Program-made: the position numbers and the translations under genes
Part shown: positions 1-9,086 of the stretch, piece after piece
How the letters are laid out: every line of letters starts with the position of its first letter
Position numbering within the stretch: position 1 is the first letter of the stretch
The notes under the pieces: model-generated
Told to the model about the DNA's origin: nothing
What the model saw: only the letters and a program-made list of their open reading frames with translations
The model's database searches: none
Source of the DNA: Thermomonas sp. HDW16
GTDB taxonomy: Bacteria > Pseudomonadota > Gammaproteobacteria > Xanthomonadales > Xanthomonadaceae
Length of the DNA: 64,000 bases
Assembly: GCF_011302915.1 (NCBI RefSeq)
Contig: NZ_CP049872.1
Location: 1,860,001-1,924,000 of the forward strand
Direction: 5' to 3'

Positions 1-195
1 TTCAACGGCACAGCAGGCCAGGCCGAAGGTCATCGGCCACATCGAGCCGGTGCGCGCCCAGTTCCACAGCGCGTCCATGCTGGTGGTGACGAAACCGTGC
101 TGCAGCAGCGGGTTGTCGTCGCCCGGGCGCAGGATGTCGTCAAGCCGGCCTTCCGGCACCGGGTTGTGCATCAGCCCGGAGAGGGTCTCGCTCAC
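1..195 (-). CDS. nuoB: NADH-quinone oxidoreductase subunit B, 5' part only
   Basis: The first 65 codons of NuoB are present; the gene runs off the left edge. NuoB is the peripheral-arm subunit of respiratory complex I that carries iron-sulfur cluster N2 next to the quinone site. The visible end contains the Cys-Cys pair in GLACCAVE, two of the N2 ligands. The start is a GTG at 195-193 that overlaps the nuoA stop (GTGA), so nuoA and nuoB are translationally coupled as in other nuo operons. The rest of the complex I operon presumably lies further left, outside the window. Confidence 0.93.
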   Translation of the reverse strand, partial: MSETLSGLMHNPVPEGRLDDILRPGDDNPLLQHGFVTTSMDALWNWARTGSMWPMTFGLACCAVE

Positions 196-548
196 TCCCA
201 TTCCAGGGCTCCCTTCTTCCACACGTAGATGAAACCGATCAGCAGCAGGCTCAGGAACACGCCCATCTCGACCAGGCCGAACACGCCCAATTCGCGGAAT
301 ACCAGCGCCCACGGGAAGACGAAGGCGATTTCCAGGTCGAACACGATGAACAGGATCGCGACCAGGTAATAGCGCACGTCGAACTGGCCACGTGCGTTCT
401 CGAACGCACTGAAGCCACATTCGTACGGGGAGAGTTTCTCCGCACTCGGGCGCTTGGGGCCCAAGACGTTGCCAACGATGATCAGGGCAATCCCGATTCC
501 GGTGGCAACGATCAGGAACAGCAAAGTCGGCAGGTATTCGGCCAGCAC
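192..548 (-). CDS. nuoA: NADH-quinone oxidoreductase subunit A
   Basis: 118-residue membrane subunit of complex I, the usual length for NuoA. It has three hydrophobic segments: residues about 5-27, 62-83 (with the conserved acidic FDLE turn) and 88-110. The loop motif YECGF, with the conserved Cys, sits near residues 42-46. It is first in a nuo operon read leftward and overlaps the nuoB start by 4 nt. The 120 nt upstream, before the uup stop, should hold the nuo promoter, but no convincing -35/-10 pair was seen. Confidence 0.95.
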   Translation of the reverse strand: MLAEYLPTLLFLIVATGIGIALIIVGNVLGPKRPSAEKLSPYECGFSAFENARGQFDVRYYLVAILFIVFDLEIAFVFPWALVFRELGVFGLVEMGVFLSLLLIGFIYVWKKGALEWE

Positions 549-670
549 GCGCGCCTCTGTCTTCTTATGGGGCTAGCTGGCACAAGGCCGCTCGCTTTAT
601 CCGCAATAGTGTAGCCGGCCCGGGTCAGGCACGGCCAGACCCGGACGCATTTGCCCGGATGAAATCGTGA

Positions 671-2551
671 TCAACTGCCTTCCAGCTCTTCCCAGCGTGC
701 GTAAGCGGCATCCAGCTCGGCCTGTGCAGCAGCCAAGGCCGCATTGTCCGCCGTGACCGCCACGGCATCGCGCTGGTAATAGCCGGCTTCGCCCATCCGC
801 GAGGTGAAAGCGGCCACCTGCGTTTCCAGCGCCTCGATCCGCGCCGGCAGCGCCTCCAGCTCGCGCTGCACCTTGAAGCTCAGCTTGGGTTTCGCTGCCG
901 GCGGCGGCACGGAGGCGGTCGGCGGCACGTTTTGCAAAGCCTGCGGCCTGGCCGACTCCGCGACAGCGGCGACGTCCCGCTGCCGGAGCCAATCGCTGTA
1001 GCCACCGACGTATTCGCCAATGCGGCCATCGCCCTCCATGACGATGGTGGACGTCACCACATTGTCGAGGAAGTCGCGGTCGTGGCTGACCAGCAGCAGG
1101 GTGCCGGGGTAGTCGGCCAGCAACTCTTCCAGCAACTCCAGCGTTTCGACGTCGAGGTCGTTGGTTGGTTCGTCCATCACCAGCAGGTTGGACGGCTGGG
1201 CGAACAGCCGCGCCAGCAGCAACCGATTGCGTTCGCCGCCGGACAGGCGGGTGATCGGCGCGCGCGCGCTTTCCGGGGTGAACAGGAAGTCCTGCAGGTA
1301 GCCGACGATGTGCTTCTGCTTGCCCCCCACCTCGATGAACTCGCGGCCTTCGGCCACGTTCTCGATGGCGTTCCAGTCCTCGCGCAGGGTGGCGCGGTAC
1401 TGGTCGAAATAGGCCACCTGCAACTGGGTGCCCTGGCGGATTTCGCCAGTCTGCGGCTGCAACTGGCCCAGCAGCAGCTTCAGCAAGGTGGTCTTGCCGC
1501 TGCCGTTGGGGCCGACCAGACCAATGCGGTCGCCGCGCAGGATCGTGGTCGAGAAATCGCGTACCAGCGCATTGCTGCCGTGGGCGAAGCCCACCTCCTT
1601 CGCTTCGATCACCTTCTTGCCGGATTCACCGGCCTGCGCGGTGGCCATCTTCACGTTGCCGGTCTGCGCGCGGCGTTCGGCGCGTTCGTTGCGCATCGCC
1701 TTCAGGCGGCGCACGCGGCCTTCATCGCGCGTCCTGCGGGCCTTGATGCCCTGCCGGATCCACACTTCCTCCTGCGCCAGCAGCTTGTCGAAACGCGCGT
1801 TTTCCTGCGCTTCGGCGTTCAGGCGCTCTTCCTTGCGCCGAACATAGTTGTCCCAATCACCAGGCCAGCTGGTGACCTGGCCGCGATCGATTTCGACGAT
1901 GCGGGTCGCCAGCGCGCGCAGGAAGCGGCGGTCGTGGGTGACGAACAGCAGCGCCCCGCTCCACTGCTTGAGGAAACCTTCCAGCCAGTCGATGGCGGCG
2001 ATGTCCAGGTGATTGGTTGGTTCGTCCAGCAGCAGCAGGTCCGGCTGCGAGACCAACGCGCGCGCCAGCAGCACGCGGCGCTTCATGCCGCCAGACAACG
2101 CCCCGAAATCGGCATCGCCATCCAGTCCGAGTCGTTCCAGAGTCTCGATCACCCGCTGGTCCAGCGACCAGCCGTTCGCGGCTTCGATCTTGGCCTGCAC
2201 CTCGGCCAGTGCGTCCATGTCGATGTGCTCGGCATGGATCAGATGGTGGTAGTGGGCGAGCTGCGCGCCGAGTTCACCCAGCCCGGCGGCGACCACGTCG
2301 AACACGCTGCCCGCTGCATCCAGCGGGACTTCCTGCTCCAGCCTGGCGACGCGGCGCCCGCCTTCGACCCGGATCTCGCCGTCGTCGGGCTTGAGCTCGC
2401 CAGCCAGCAGTTTCATCAAGGTCGACTTGCCGGCACCGTTACGGCCGATCAGGGCGATGCGCTCGCCGGGTTCGATGGCAAGGTCGACGTGTTGCAGCAG
2501 CAAGGGACCGCCGACGCTGTAGTCGACGCCCTGCAAAGTGATCAAAGGCAT
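671..2551 (-). CDS. uup: ABC-F ATPase Uup
   Basis: 626-residue soluble ABC-F protein with two tandem ATPase domains. The first has Walker A GRNGAGKST and signature LSGGMKRR; the second has GPNGSGKTT and LSGGERNR; both have a Walker B LLLDEPTNHLD or LVMDEPTNDLD. There are no membrane segments. The last ~70 residues are charged and helical and fit the coiled-coil DNA-binding tail of Uup, which separates it from EttA and YheS; E. coli Uup is about 635 residues. Uup has been linked to precise transposon excision and to ribosome function. The start MPLITLQG at 2551 was chosen because upstream in-frame sequence is Arg/Pro-rich and not conserved-looking. Confidence 0.92.
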   Translation of the reverse strand: MPLITLQGVDYSVGGPLLLQHVDLAIEPGERIALIGRNGAGKSTLMKLLAGELKPDDGEIRVEGGRRVARLEQEVPLDAAGSVFDVVAAGLGELGAQLAHYHHLIHAEHIDMDALAEVQAKIEAANGWSLDQRVIETLERLGLDGDADFGALSGGMKRRVLLARALVSQPDLLLLDEPTNHLDIAAIDWLEGFLKQWSGALLFVTHDRRFLRALATRIVEIDRGQVTSWPGDWDNYVRRKEERLNAEAQENARFDKLLAQEEVWIRQGIKARRTRDEGRVRRLKAMRNERAERRAQTGNVKMATAQAGESGKKVIEAKEVGFAHGSNALVRDFSTTILRGDRIGLVGPNGSGKTTLLKLLLGQLQPQTGEIRQGTQLQVAYFDQYRATLREDWNAIENVAEGREFIEVGGKQKHIVGYLQDFLFTPESARAPITRLSGGERNRLLLARLFAQPSNLLVMDEPTNDLDVETLELLEELLADYPGTLLLVSHDRDFLDNVVTSTIVMEGDGRIGEYVGGYSDWLRQRDVAAVAESARPQALQNVPPTASVPPPAAKPKLSFKVQRELEALPARIEALETQVAAFTSRMGEAGYYQRDAVAVTADNAALAAAQAELDAAYARWEELEGS

Positions 2552-2667
2552 CCGTACATTGTACGTGCAGGCGCCGCCGCAAACCCGGCGGCGCGGCCGT
2601 TCCCGTCCGCGCGTGGTCGCGGTAGGCTTGCGCCCAGCACACCCCAACCACCCGACCGGAGAGCACC

Positions 2668-2766
2668 ATGAGCAAGGGCATGGACCAGAAGAAAAGCGAG
2701 AAAAAGAAGCCGGAAAAGTCGCTGAAAGAGAAGCGCGCGGCCAAGAAGGAAAAGAAGGGCAAGTAA
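2668..2766 (+). CDS. Small lysine-rich protein (32 aa)
   Basis: A short ORF encoding 32 residues, about half Lys/Arg with several Glu and no hydrophobic stretch (begins MSKGMDQKKSEKKK). A purine-rich ribosome binding site (GGAGAG) lies just before the ATG. It is divergent from uup and convergent with selO. Family unknown. Such tiny basic proteins often bind nucleic acid or ribosomes, but that is inference. A second Lys-rich small protein lies at 38452-38595. The good RBS and coding bias support it; only its length makes it doubtful. Confidence 0.6.
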   Translation: MSKGMDQKKSEKKKPEKSLKEKRAAKKEKKGK

Positions 2767-2798
2767 GCCCAGACCGACGCCGGGGTCGAAACCCGGCG

Positions 2799-4358
2799 TC
2801 AGGAACTGCAGGACAGCATCGAGCAGCCGGCCTTGTCCTTCGCCCAATCGGGGCGTTTCCCGGCGTAGCGTTCATTGCCCGGTTGTTCGTCATACGGGCG
2901 ACGCATTACTTCCAGCAATTCGCCGACGCCGGCCATGTCGCCGCCATGCGCGCGGTCGATCGCTTCCTGCGCCAGCCAGTTGCGCAGCACGTACTTCGGA
3001 TTCGCGGCGTTCATTCGTGTGCGGCGCTGTTCGTCGCTGAACGCGTCATCGCACAGGCGCGCTGCGTAGCGCGCCAGCCATTCATTGAACGCGCCCTTGC
3101 CGGCTTCGCGCTTGGCGGCGTCATAGAACGCATCGTCGAACACGCTAAGTGAAGGTGCGACGGGATCGAGATCAGCCAACGCACGGAACCAGATCGTCAT
3201 ATCGACCTCATGCGCATGCAGCAGGCCGTGCAGGTCGCGGATCAGTTCGACGTCGGCATCACGGCATTCGGCCAGACCGAGCTTGCGCGCGGTGATCTCG
3301 CGATCCGCCGCCGCATACGCGCTGGCGAAGCGTTCCAGCCCGGCCTGCAGTGGCGCAGGATCGGCGAACAGCGGCGACAACGCCCGTGCCAGCTGGCCCA
3401 GGTTCCAGTACGCCACCCGCGGCTGCCAGCCGAAACGGTAGCGGCGACCGGTCGCGTCGGTGGTGTTCGGCGTCCAATCCGGGTCGTAGGCGTCGATCCA
3501 GCCGTAGGGGCCGTAATCGATGGTCAGGCCGATGATCGACAGGTTGTCGGTATTCAGTACGCCATGCACGAAGCCGACCCGCATCCACTCGGCGACCAGC
3601 CGTGCGGTGCGTTCGCAGATTTCGCCGAACCACGCGGCGTACAGCGCCTCGCCCTCGCCCGCCAGCTGCGGGAAATCGCGGACGATGCAGAACTCGACCA
3701 ACGTGCGCAGCAATTCGACATCGCCGCGCGATGACGGCAGTTCGAAGTGACCAAAGCGCAGGAACGACGGCGCAATCCGGCACACGATGGCGCCCGGCTC
3801 CACTTCGGGATGACCGTCGTAGAACATGTCGCGCACCACGCCTTCGCCGCTGCCGATCAGGCTCAACGCACGCGTGGTCGGGATGCCGAGGTGATGCATC
3901 GCCTCGCTGCACAGGAATTCGCGGATGGACGAACGCAGCACGGCGCGGCCATCGGCGCTGCGCGAATACGGCGTCGGCCCGGCGCCTTTCAGTTGCAGCT
4001 CGCGACGCTGCCCATCCGCCAACACTGCCTCGCCCAGCGAAATCGCCCGCCCATCGCCCAGCTGCCCGGCCCAATGGCCGAACTGGTGGCCGCCGTAATT
4101 GGTCGCGAACGGCTGCATGCCGGGCAGCAGCGCATTGCCGGCGAATACTTGTGCGAATTCGGGCGATGCCACATCGATCTCGCTCAAACCCAGCTCTGCG
4201 GCCACTTCGCGCGAATGCGCGAGCAACTGCGGCGCGACGACCGGCGTGGGAGCCACCGCCGACCACAGCGCGCCCTGCACCTGGCGCGGGAACACGCGCG
4301 GCTCGGGATCGCCGGGTAGCGTGTCGATCAACGCGTTGTCGAAGCGCAGCGGGGTCAT
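2799..4358 (-). CDS. selO: Protein adenylyltransferase SelO (YdiU family)
   Basis: 519-residue pseudokinase-fold enzyme of the SelO/UPF0061 family, which transfers AMP from ATP to Ser/Thr/Tyr of target proteins and is linked to redox stress. Visible family features are the LKGAG lysine motif, the RSSIREFL helix, NTDNLS and the metal-binding DYGPYG. The protein ends in CSS; in eukaryotic SelO the equivalent residue is selenocysteine, third from the end. Its ATG overlaps the stop of the upstream hemerythrin gene (ATGA), so the two are co-translated. Confidence 0.95.
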   Translation of the reverse strand: MTPLRFDNALIDTLPGDPEPRVFPRQVQGALWSAVAPTPVVAPQLLAHSREVAAELGLSEIDVASPEFAQVFAGNALLPGMQPFATNYGGHQFGHWAGQLGDGRAISLGEAVLADGQRRELQLKGAGPTPYSRSADGRAVLRSSIREFLCSEAMHHLGIPTTRALSLIGSGEGVVRDMFYDGHPEVEPGAIVCRIAPSFLRFGHFELPSSRGDVELLRTLVEFCIVRDFPQLAGEGEALYAAWFGEICERTARLVAEWMRVGFVHGVLNTDNLSIIGLTIDYGPYGWIDAYDPDWTPNTTDATGRRYRFGWQPRVAYWNLGQLARALSPLFADPAPLQAGLERFASAYAAADREITARKLGLAECRDADVELIRDLHGLLHAHEVDMTIWFRALADLDPVAPSLSVFDDAFYDAAKREAGKGAFNEWLARYAARLCDDAFSDEQRRTRMNAANPKYVLRNWLAQEAIDRAHGGDMAGVGELLEVMRRPYDEQPGNERYAGKRPDWAKDKAGCSMLSCSS

Positions 4359-4972
4359 CGCGTCACGCCCAGCACGGCGGGGATCACGATTTCCTCTTCG
4401 TCCTCGATATGCCGGCGCGCCACCCGAGCAACGCGTTCGCCGGCCTTCGCGACCTCATCCCAGGCCGAGGCCGGCGCATCGGCCGCGGGCAGGTTCGCCA
4501 ACGCGCGCTCGAACGGCCCCAGCACCGCATTGAGCACGATATGGTCGGCCTCCAGCAGGTTCAGCGGGCGTGCGAGCGACGGTGCCGCGCGCAGCAGCTG
4601 TGGGAACATGCTCTGGTCCTCCAGCCGGTGATGACCGTGGAGGTGATCGACCGACTGCCTGGCGATCGGCGCGATCTCACCCGCCAGCCGCCTGCGGTCG
4701 GCATCGGACAGACGATCCTCGGCCAACGTGCGCAGGGTACGTTCGACGATGCCGAGGTTGTGCACCATCGCCCGATGGATGTCCTGCCAATGGCTGGCAA
4801 GACCATTGGCATAGTCGGGATGCTCCGCCCAGCGCTCGGGCGGCCACTGCGCCAAGCCACTCAGCGCAGCGCGCAACTCGGCTTGCAGGCAGGGGCGTTC
4901 CAGCACGTTATGGGCCGGCGTGCGGTAGTCGGGGAAGCGGGACGCAGCGGCGTCTAAGACGGTATAAGCCAT
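4355..4972 (-). CDS. Hemerythrin HHE-domain protein
   Basis: 205-residue soluble protein with the four-helix hemerythrin/HHE pattern. His and Glu residues are spaced as HWQDIH, a DHLHGHHRLED segment, EADH and RRHIEDEEE, consistent with a di-iron carboxylate site able to bind oxygen or NO or to act in iron/redox sensing. The start MAYTVLD at 4972 is the first Met before the conserved part. It is the first gene of a two-gene operon with selO (4-nt overlap), so both are likely made together. Its exact role is not known. Confidence 0.85.
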   Translation of the reverse strand: MAYTVLDAAASRFPDYRTPAHNVLERPCLQAELRAALSGLAQWPPERWAEHPDYANGLASHWQDIHRAMVHNLGIVERTLRTLAEDRLSDADRRRLAGEIAPIARQSVDHLHGHHRLEDQSMFPQLLRAAPSLARPLNLLEADHIVLNAVLGPFERALANLPAADAPASAWDEVAKAGERVARVARRHIEDEEEIVIPAVLGVTR

Positions 4973-5080
4973 GGCCCTTAGATGGGGACGCAGGCGGCCT
5001 GTCGCAAGCGCTGGAGCCTTCGCTCTGGGCCGGGCGCGTACACTGTGCAACCGATTACGGCGACACGCCGCGAGACGCCC

Positions 5081-6877
5081 ATGAGCGCCGACACCCCAAC
5101 CACCACCTTTGCCGATCTCGGCCTGCCGGATTCCCTGCTGGCGGCCCTGCGCGAAGTGGGCTACGAAACCCCCAGCCCGATCCAGGCCGCCACCATCCCC
5201 GCCCTGCTGGCCGGCCGCGACATGATCGGCCAGGCGCAGACCGGCACCGGCAAGACCGCTGCGTTCGCCCTGCCCGCGCTGGCGCGGCTGGAAGCGGCCG
5301 CCAACAAGCCGCAGGTGCTGGTGCTGGCACCCACCCGCGAACTGGCGATCCAGGTCGCCGAGGCCTTCCAGAAGTACGCGCACCACATCCCCGGCTTCCA
5401 CGTGCTGCCGATCTACGGCGGCCAGAGCTACCAACCGCAGTTGAGCGCGTTGAAGCGCGGCGTGCATGTGGTGGTGGGTACGCCCGGCCGCGTCATCGAC
5501 CACCTCGAACGCGGCTCGCTCGACCTCTCCCAACTGCGCATGCTGGTGCTGGACGAAGCCGACGAAATGCTGCGGATGGGCTTCATCGACGATGTCGAAG
5601 CCGTCCTCAAGAAAACCCCGGAAACCCGCCAGGTCGCGCTGTTCTCGGCGACGATGCCGGCGCAGATCAAGCGCATCGCCCAGACCTATCTGAAGGATCC
5701 GGTGGAGATCGCGATCAAGTCGCAGACCTCCACCGCCGAGAACATCCGTCAGCGCTTCTGGATGGTCAGCGGCGTCAACAAACTGGATGCGCTGACCCGG
5801 ATCATGGAAGCCGAGCCGTTCGACGCGATGATCATCTTCGCGCGCACCAAGCTGGGCACCGATGAGCTCGCCGAAAAACTCGCTGCGCGCGGCTTCAGCG
5901 CGGCGGCGATCAATGGCGACGTGGAGCAGAAGACCCGCGAGCGCACCATCCAGCGGCTGAAGGACGGCCAGATCGACGTGCTGGTGGCCACCGACGTGGC
6001 CGCGCGCGGGCTGGATGTGGATCGCATCAGCCACGTGCTGAACTACGACATCCCGTACGACACCGAAAGCTACGTGCACCGCATCGGCCGCACTGGCCGC
6101 GCGGGCCGCAAGGGCGAGGCGATCCTGTTCGTGGCCCCGCGCGAGCGCGGCATGCTGGGCGCGATCGAACGCGCCACCCGGCAGAAGATCGAGCAGATGA
6201 ACCTGCCCAGCGTGGACGCCGTCAACGAGCGCCGCGTGGCCAAGTTCCTGGACAAGATCGAAGGCGCGTTGGCCAGCGACGATCTCTCGGTGTTCCGCGA
6301 TCTGGTGGAACGTTACGAGCGCGAAAAGAACGTGCCGGCGGTGGAAATCGCCGCTGCCCTCGCCGCGCTGGTACAGGGCAAGACCCCGCTGCTGCTGGCA
6401 AAGCCGGCGGCGCCGGAACGCACCTTCGAGGTGTGCGAGCGCCCGGAACGCGCCGAGCGTCCGCAGCGCGAACCCCGCGAGCGCACCCCGCGCGACCCGA
6501 GCGCACCGGAAGTCGGCATGCAGACCTTCCGCATCGATGTCGGTTACCAGCACGGCGTGCAACCGGGCAACATCGTCGGCGCCATCGCCAACGAAGCTGA
6601 CCTCGAAGCGCGCTTCATCGGCCGTATCGACATCCGCGACGATTTCACCCTGGTCGACCTGCCCGAAGGCATGCCGCCGGAGCTGCTGCAGCACATGCAG
6701 ACCGTGCGCGTGGCCAGCCGGCCGCTGCGCATGCGCCCGGCCGAAGCCGCCGATATCGACGCACCCAAGGCCAAGCGCAGCTTCGGCCCGCCGCGTGGCG
6801 ATCGCCCCGGCGGCCCGCGCAAGCCAGGCGGGTTCAAGAAGCCCGGTGGTTTCAAACCACGCGGTCCGCGCTCCTGA
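5081..6877 (+). CDS. deaD: DEAD-box ATP-dependent RNA helicase (DeaD/CsdA type)
   Basis: 598-residue RNA helicase with all the core motifs: Q motif FADLGL...SPIQ, Walker A AQTGTGKT, DEAD, SAT, and the C-terminal HRIGRTGRAG. Residues about 480-560 form a DbpA-type RNA-binding domain (begins MQTFRIDVG), followed by a basic Gly/Pro/Arg/Lys tail. This is the DeaD/CsdA layout for cold-shock and ribosome-assembly helicases. The ATG at 5081 directly precedes the Q-motif region; the in-frame sequence upstream is not helicase-like. It is divergent from the hemerythrin-selO operon across 108 nt. Confidence 0.95.
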   Translation: MSADTPTTTFADLGLPDSLLAALREVGYETPSPIQAATIPALLAGRDMIGQAQTGTGKTAAFALPALARLEAAANKPQVLVLAPTRELAIQVAEAFQKYAHHIPGFHVLPIYGGQSYQPQLSALKRGVHVVVGTPGRVIDHLERGSLDLSQLRMLVLDEADEMLRMGFIDDVEAVLKKTPETRQVALFSATMPAQIKRIAQTYLKDPVEIAIKSQTSTAENIRQRFWMVSGVNKLDALTRIMEAEPFDAMIIFARTKLGTDELAEKLAARGFSAAAINGDVEQKTRERTIQRLKDGQIDVLVATDVAARGLDVDRISHVLNYDIPYDTESYVHRIGRTGRAGRKGEAILFVAPRERGMLGAIERATRQKIEQMNLPSVDAVNERRVAKFLDKIEGALASDDLSVFRDLVERYEREKNVPAVEIAAALAALVQGKTPLLLAKPAAPERTFEVCERPERAERPQREPRERTPRDPSAPEVGMQTFRIDVGYQHGVQPGNIVGAIANEADLEARFIGRIDIRDDFTLVDLPEGMPPELLQHMQTVRVASRPLRMRPAEAADIDAPKAKRSFGPPRGDRPGGPRKPGGFKKPGGFKPRGPRS

Positions 6878-6945
6878 TCGGGTGCGATAAGCGCATGACG
6901 GCTGGCGATTGGCGATAACGCGACGGCTTTTGGCATAGTCGCTGC

Positions 6946-7701
6946 ATGTCGCGCCTCCTCGTCTTCCAACACGTCGCCGCCGAACCGCTGGGCACGCTCG
7001 ACCCGCTGATTCGTCGTCGCGGGCACCGGATCCGCTTCAAGAATTTCGAGCGGCATCCGGACGCCCAGCTCAATACGGACCGCTACCGCGGGCTGATCGT
7101 GCTGGGCGGACCGATGAACGTGGAAGACCACCCGCAACGCGCGCACCTGATGAACGAGATGCGCGCCATCGAACGCATGCTGGAACAGGGCAAGCCAGTG
7201 CTGGGTATTTGCCTGGGCGCGCAGCTGCTGGCGCATGTGCTGGGTGCACCGGTGCAGCGCAACGATCAGCCTGAAATCGGCTGGTATCCGTTGCAGAAAA
7301 CCACTGATGGCCTGACCGATCCGGTGCTGGCGCCGCTGCAAGCGGAAACGCCTGTGTTCCAGTGGCACGGCTGCCGCTTCGATATCCCGAAGGATGCCGT
7401 GCACCTCGCGCGCAGCCCACAATGCGAACAGCAGGCCTTCCGCTACGGCGACAATGCCTACGGTTTCCAGTTCCATCTGGAAATGGACGAACGCCTGGTC
7501 GAGCGCTGGCTGGCGAATCCGGCCTATCGCGAGGAACTGGCGGATTCCGGCCTGCCGCATGACGAGCACGCAATCCGCGAACAGACCCGGCAACACATCG
7601 CGACCATGCAGCAGCAGGCCGATGCCGTGTTCAACAATTTCCTCGACCTGGTCGGCCGCCCCGAACGCCGCTACACCTTGCCCTCGCGCGAGTGGGCGTG
7701 A
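6946..7701 (+). CDS. Class I glutamine amidotransferase-like protein
   Basis: 251-residue GATase1 (GMP-synthase amidotransferase-like) protein. The nucleophile elbow is GICLGAQ with the catalytic Cys, and HLE in QFHLEMDE supplies the His/Glu of the triad. No synthetase domain is attached, so it probably acts as a stand-alone amidotransferase or gamma-glutamyl hydrolase of unknown substrate. It ends 4 nt before the next gene and probably shares a transcript with it. Confidence 0.85.
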   Translation: MSRLLVFQHVAAEPLGTLDPLIRRRGHRIRFKNFERHPDAQLNTDRYRGLIVLGGPMNVEDHPQRAHLMNEMRAIERMLEQGKPVLGICLGAQLLAHVLGAPVQRNDQPEIGWYPLQKTTDGLTDPVLAPLQAETPVFQWHGCRFDIPKDAVHLARSPQCEQQAFRYGDNAYGFQFHLEMDERLVERWLANPAYREELADSGLPHDEHAIREQTRQHIATMQQQADAVFNNFLDLVGRPERRYTLPSREWA

Positions 7702-7705
7702 ACGC

Positions 7706-8899
7706 ATGAGCGAGCGACACTACGACGCCATCGTGATCGGCGCCGGCGCCGCCGGCCTGATGTGCGCGATCACCGCCGGCCAACGCGGCCTGCGCGTGCT
7801 GGTGCTCGACCATGCCAACAAGGTGGGCAAGAAGATCCTGATGTCCGGCGGCGGGCGCTGCAATTTCACCAATACCGGCACAACGCCCGCTCAGTACCTG
7901 TCGGCCAATCCGCATTTCTGCAAATCGGCGCTGGCGCGGTACACACCCTGGCAGTTCATCGAGCTGGTCGAACGCCACGGCATCAAGTACCACGAGAAGG
8001 AACTCGGCCAGCTGTTCTGCGACGAATCCTCCAAGCTGATCGTCAAGTTGCTGCTGGACGAATGCGCGGCGGCTGGCGTCGAAGTGCGCACGCTGTGCAG
8101 CATCGAACAGGTCGTGCATGGCGATGGCGGGGATTTCCGACTGCGTACGTCGCAAGGATCGTTTTCGGCAAAGGCGCTTGTCGTCGCCAGCGGCGGCCTG
8201 TCGATCCCGAGCATGGGCGCCAGTGGCTTCGGCTACCAGCTTGCGAAACAGTTCGGCCACGAGGTGCTGCCGACGCGCGCCGGCCTGGTGCCGCTCACGC
8301 TGACCGGCAAGCATGCCGAGCGCCTGCAGGAGCTCGCCGGTGTGTCGCTGCCGGTGGAAGCGCGCTGCAACGGCGCGAGCTTCCGCAATTTCATGCTGGT
8401 CACCCATCGCGGCATCAGCGGGCCATCGATCCTGCAGATTTCCAGCTACTGGCAACCCGGCGATGACCTGCGCCTGAATCTGTTGCCCGGCATCGACATC
8501 GACACTCTGTTCCGCGAATGGCAAGCCACCCGCCGCGATGCCGAACTGAAAACCCTGCTCGGCGAAGTGCTGCCCAAGCGTTTCGCCCAGCGCCTGTGCG
8601 AACACTGGATCGTCAGCAAGCCGTTGCGCCAATACAACGCGCCGGAGCTGCGCGGCATCGCCGAACTGTTGGCGTCATGGCCGCTGGTCGCCAGCGGCAC
8701 CGAGGGCTACCGCACCGCCGAAGTCACGCTGGGCGGTGTGGATACCGATGGACTGTCATCCAGCACGATGATGTCGCGCCATGTGCCGGGCCTGTATTTC
8801 ATCGGCGAGGTCGTCGATGTCACCGGCTGGCTGGGCGGCTACAACTTCCAGTGGGCCTGGGCCAGCGGCCATGCAGCCGGAGCCGCGATCGCGTCCTGA
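7706..8899 (+). CDS. FAD-dependent oxidoreductase, HI0933/YhiN family
   Basis: 397-residue flavoprotein of the HI0933 family. The N-terminal Rossmann motif is GAGAAGLMCA, followed by GKKILMSGGGRCNFTN, a family signature. The C-terminal GGVDT and IGEVVDVTGWLGGYN motifs close the FAD site. The biochemical role of the bacterial members is poorly defined; some relatives reduce bile-acid-like substrates. The start MSERHYD at 7706 lies 4 nt after the amidotransferase stop. A distant paralogue is at 10672-11919. Confidence 0.88.
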   Translation: MSERHYDAIVIGAGAAGLMCAITAGQRGLRVLVLDHANKVGKKILMSGGGRCNFTNTGTTPAQYLSANPHFCKSALARYTPWQFIELVERHGIKYHEKELGQLFCDESSKLIVKLLLDECAAAGVEVRTLCSIEQVVHGDGGDFRLRTSQGSFSAKALVVASGGLSIPSMGASGFGYQLAKQFGHEVLPTRAGLVPLTLTGKHAERLQELAGVSLPVEARCNGASFRNFMLVTHRGISGPSILQISSYWQPGDDLRLNLLPGIDIDTLFREWQATRRDAELKTLLGEVLPKRFAQRLCEHWIVSKPLRQYNAPELRGIAELLASWPLVASGTEGYRTAEVTLGGVDTDGLSSSTMMSRHVPGLYFIGEVVDVTGWLGGYNFQWAWASGHAAGAAIAS

Positions 8900-8900
8900 T

Positions 8901-9056
8901 TCAGAACGGACTGAACGGCACGCCCAAATAGGGGGCGATGAACCACCAGGCGGCCAATGCGACCACCAGCCACAGCAACAACTTGAAGAACACGCCGGCG
9001 ACCTTGAGCGCCAGCCAGATGCCGATGATGACGATGACGATGCCGAGCCAGCTCAT
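8901..9056 (-). CDS. Small membrane protein (51 aa)
   Basis: A 51-residue ORF that is almost all hydrophobic, with two likely membrane helices (residues about 3-18 and 23-41) separated by a Lys-containing turn. It starts at ATG 9056 with MSWLGIVIVI. It fills the otherwise empty 180 nt between the flavoprotein gene and trhO, reads leftward, and has a GGAACGACA-like purine stretch before the ATG. No function can be assigned. Small size is the main uncertainty. Confidence 0.6.
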   Translation of the reverse strand: MSWLGIVIVIIGIWLALKVAGVFFKLLLWLVVALAAWWFIAPYLGVPFSPF

Positions 9057-9086
9057 GTGTCGTTCCCCGTTGGAGTTGCGTGCAGC

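Noticed and set aside
619..644. CCGGGTC/GACCCGG hairpin downstream of uup as a terminator
   Set aside because: No T-run on either strand; too weak to call.
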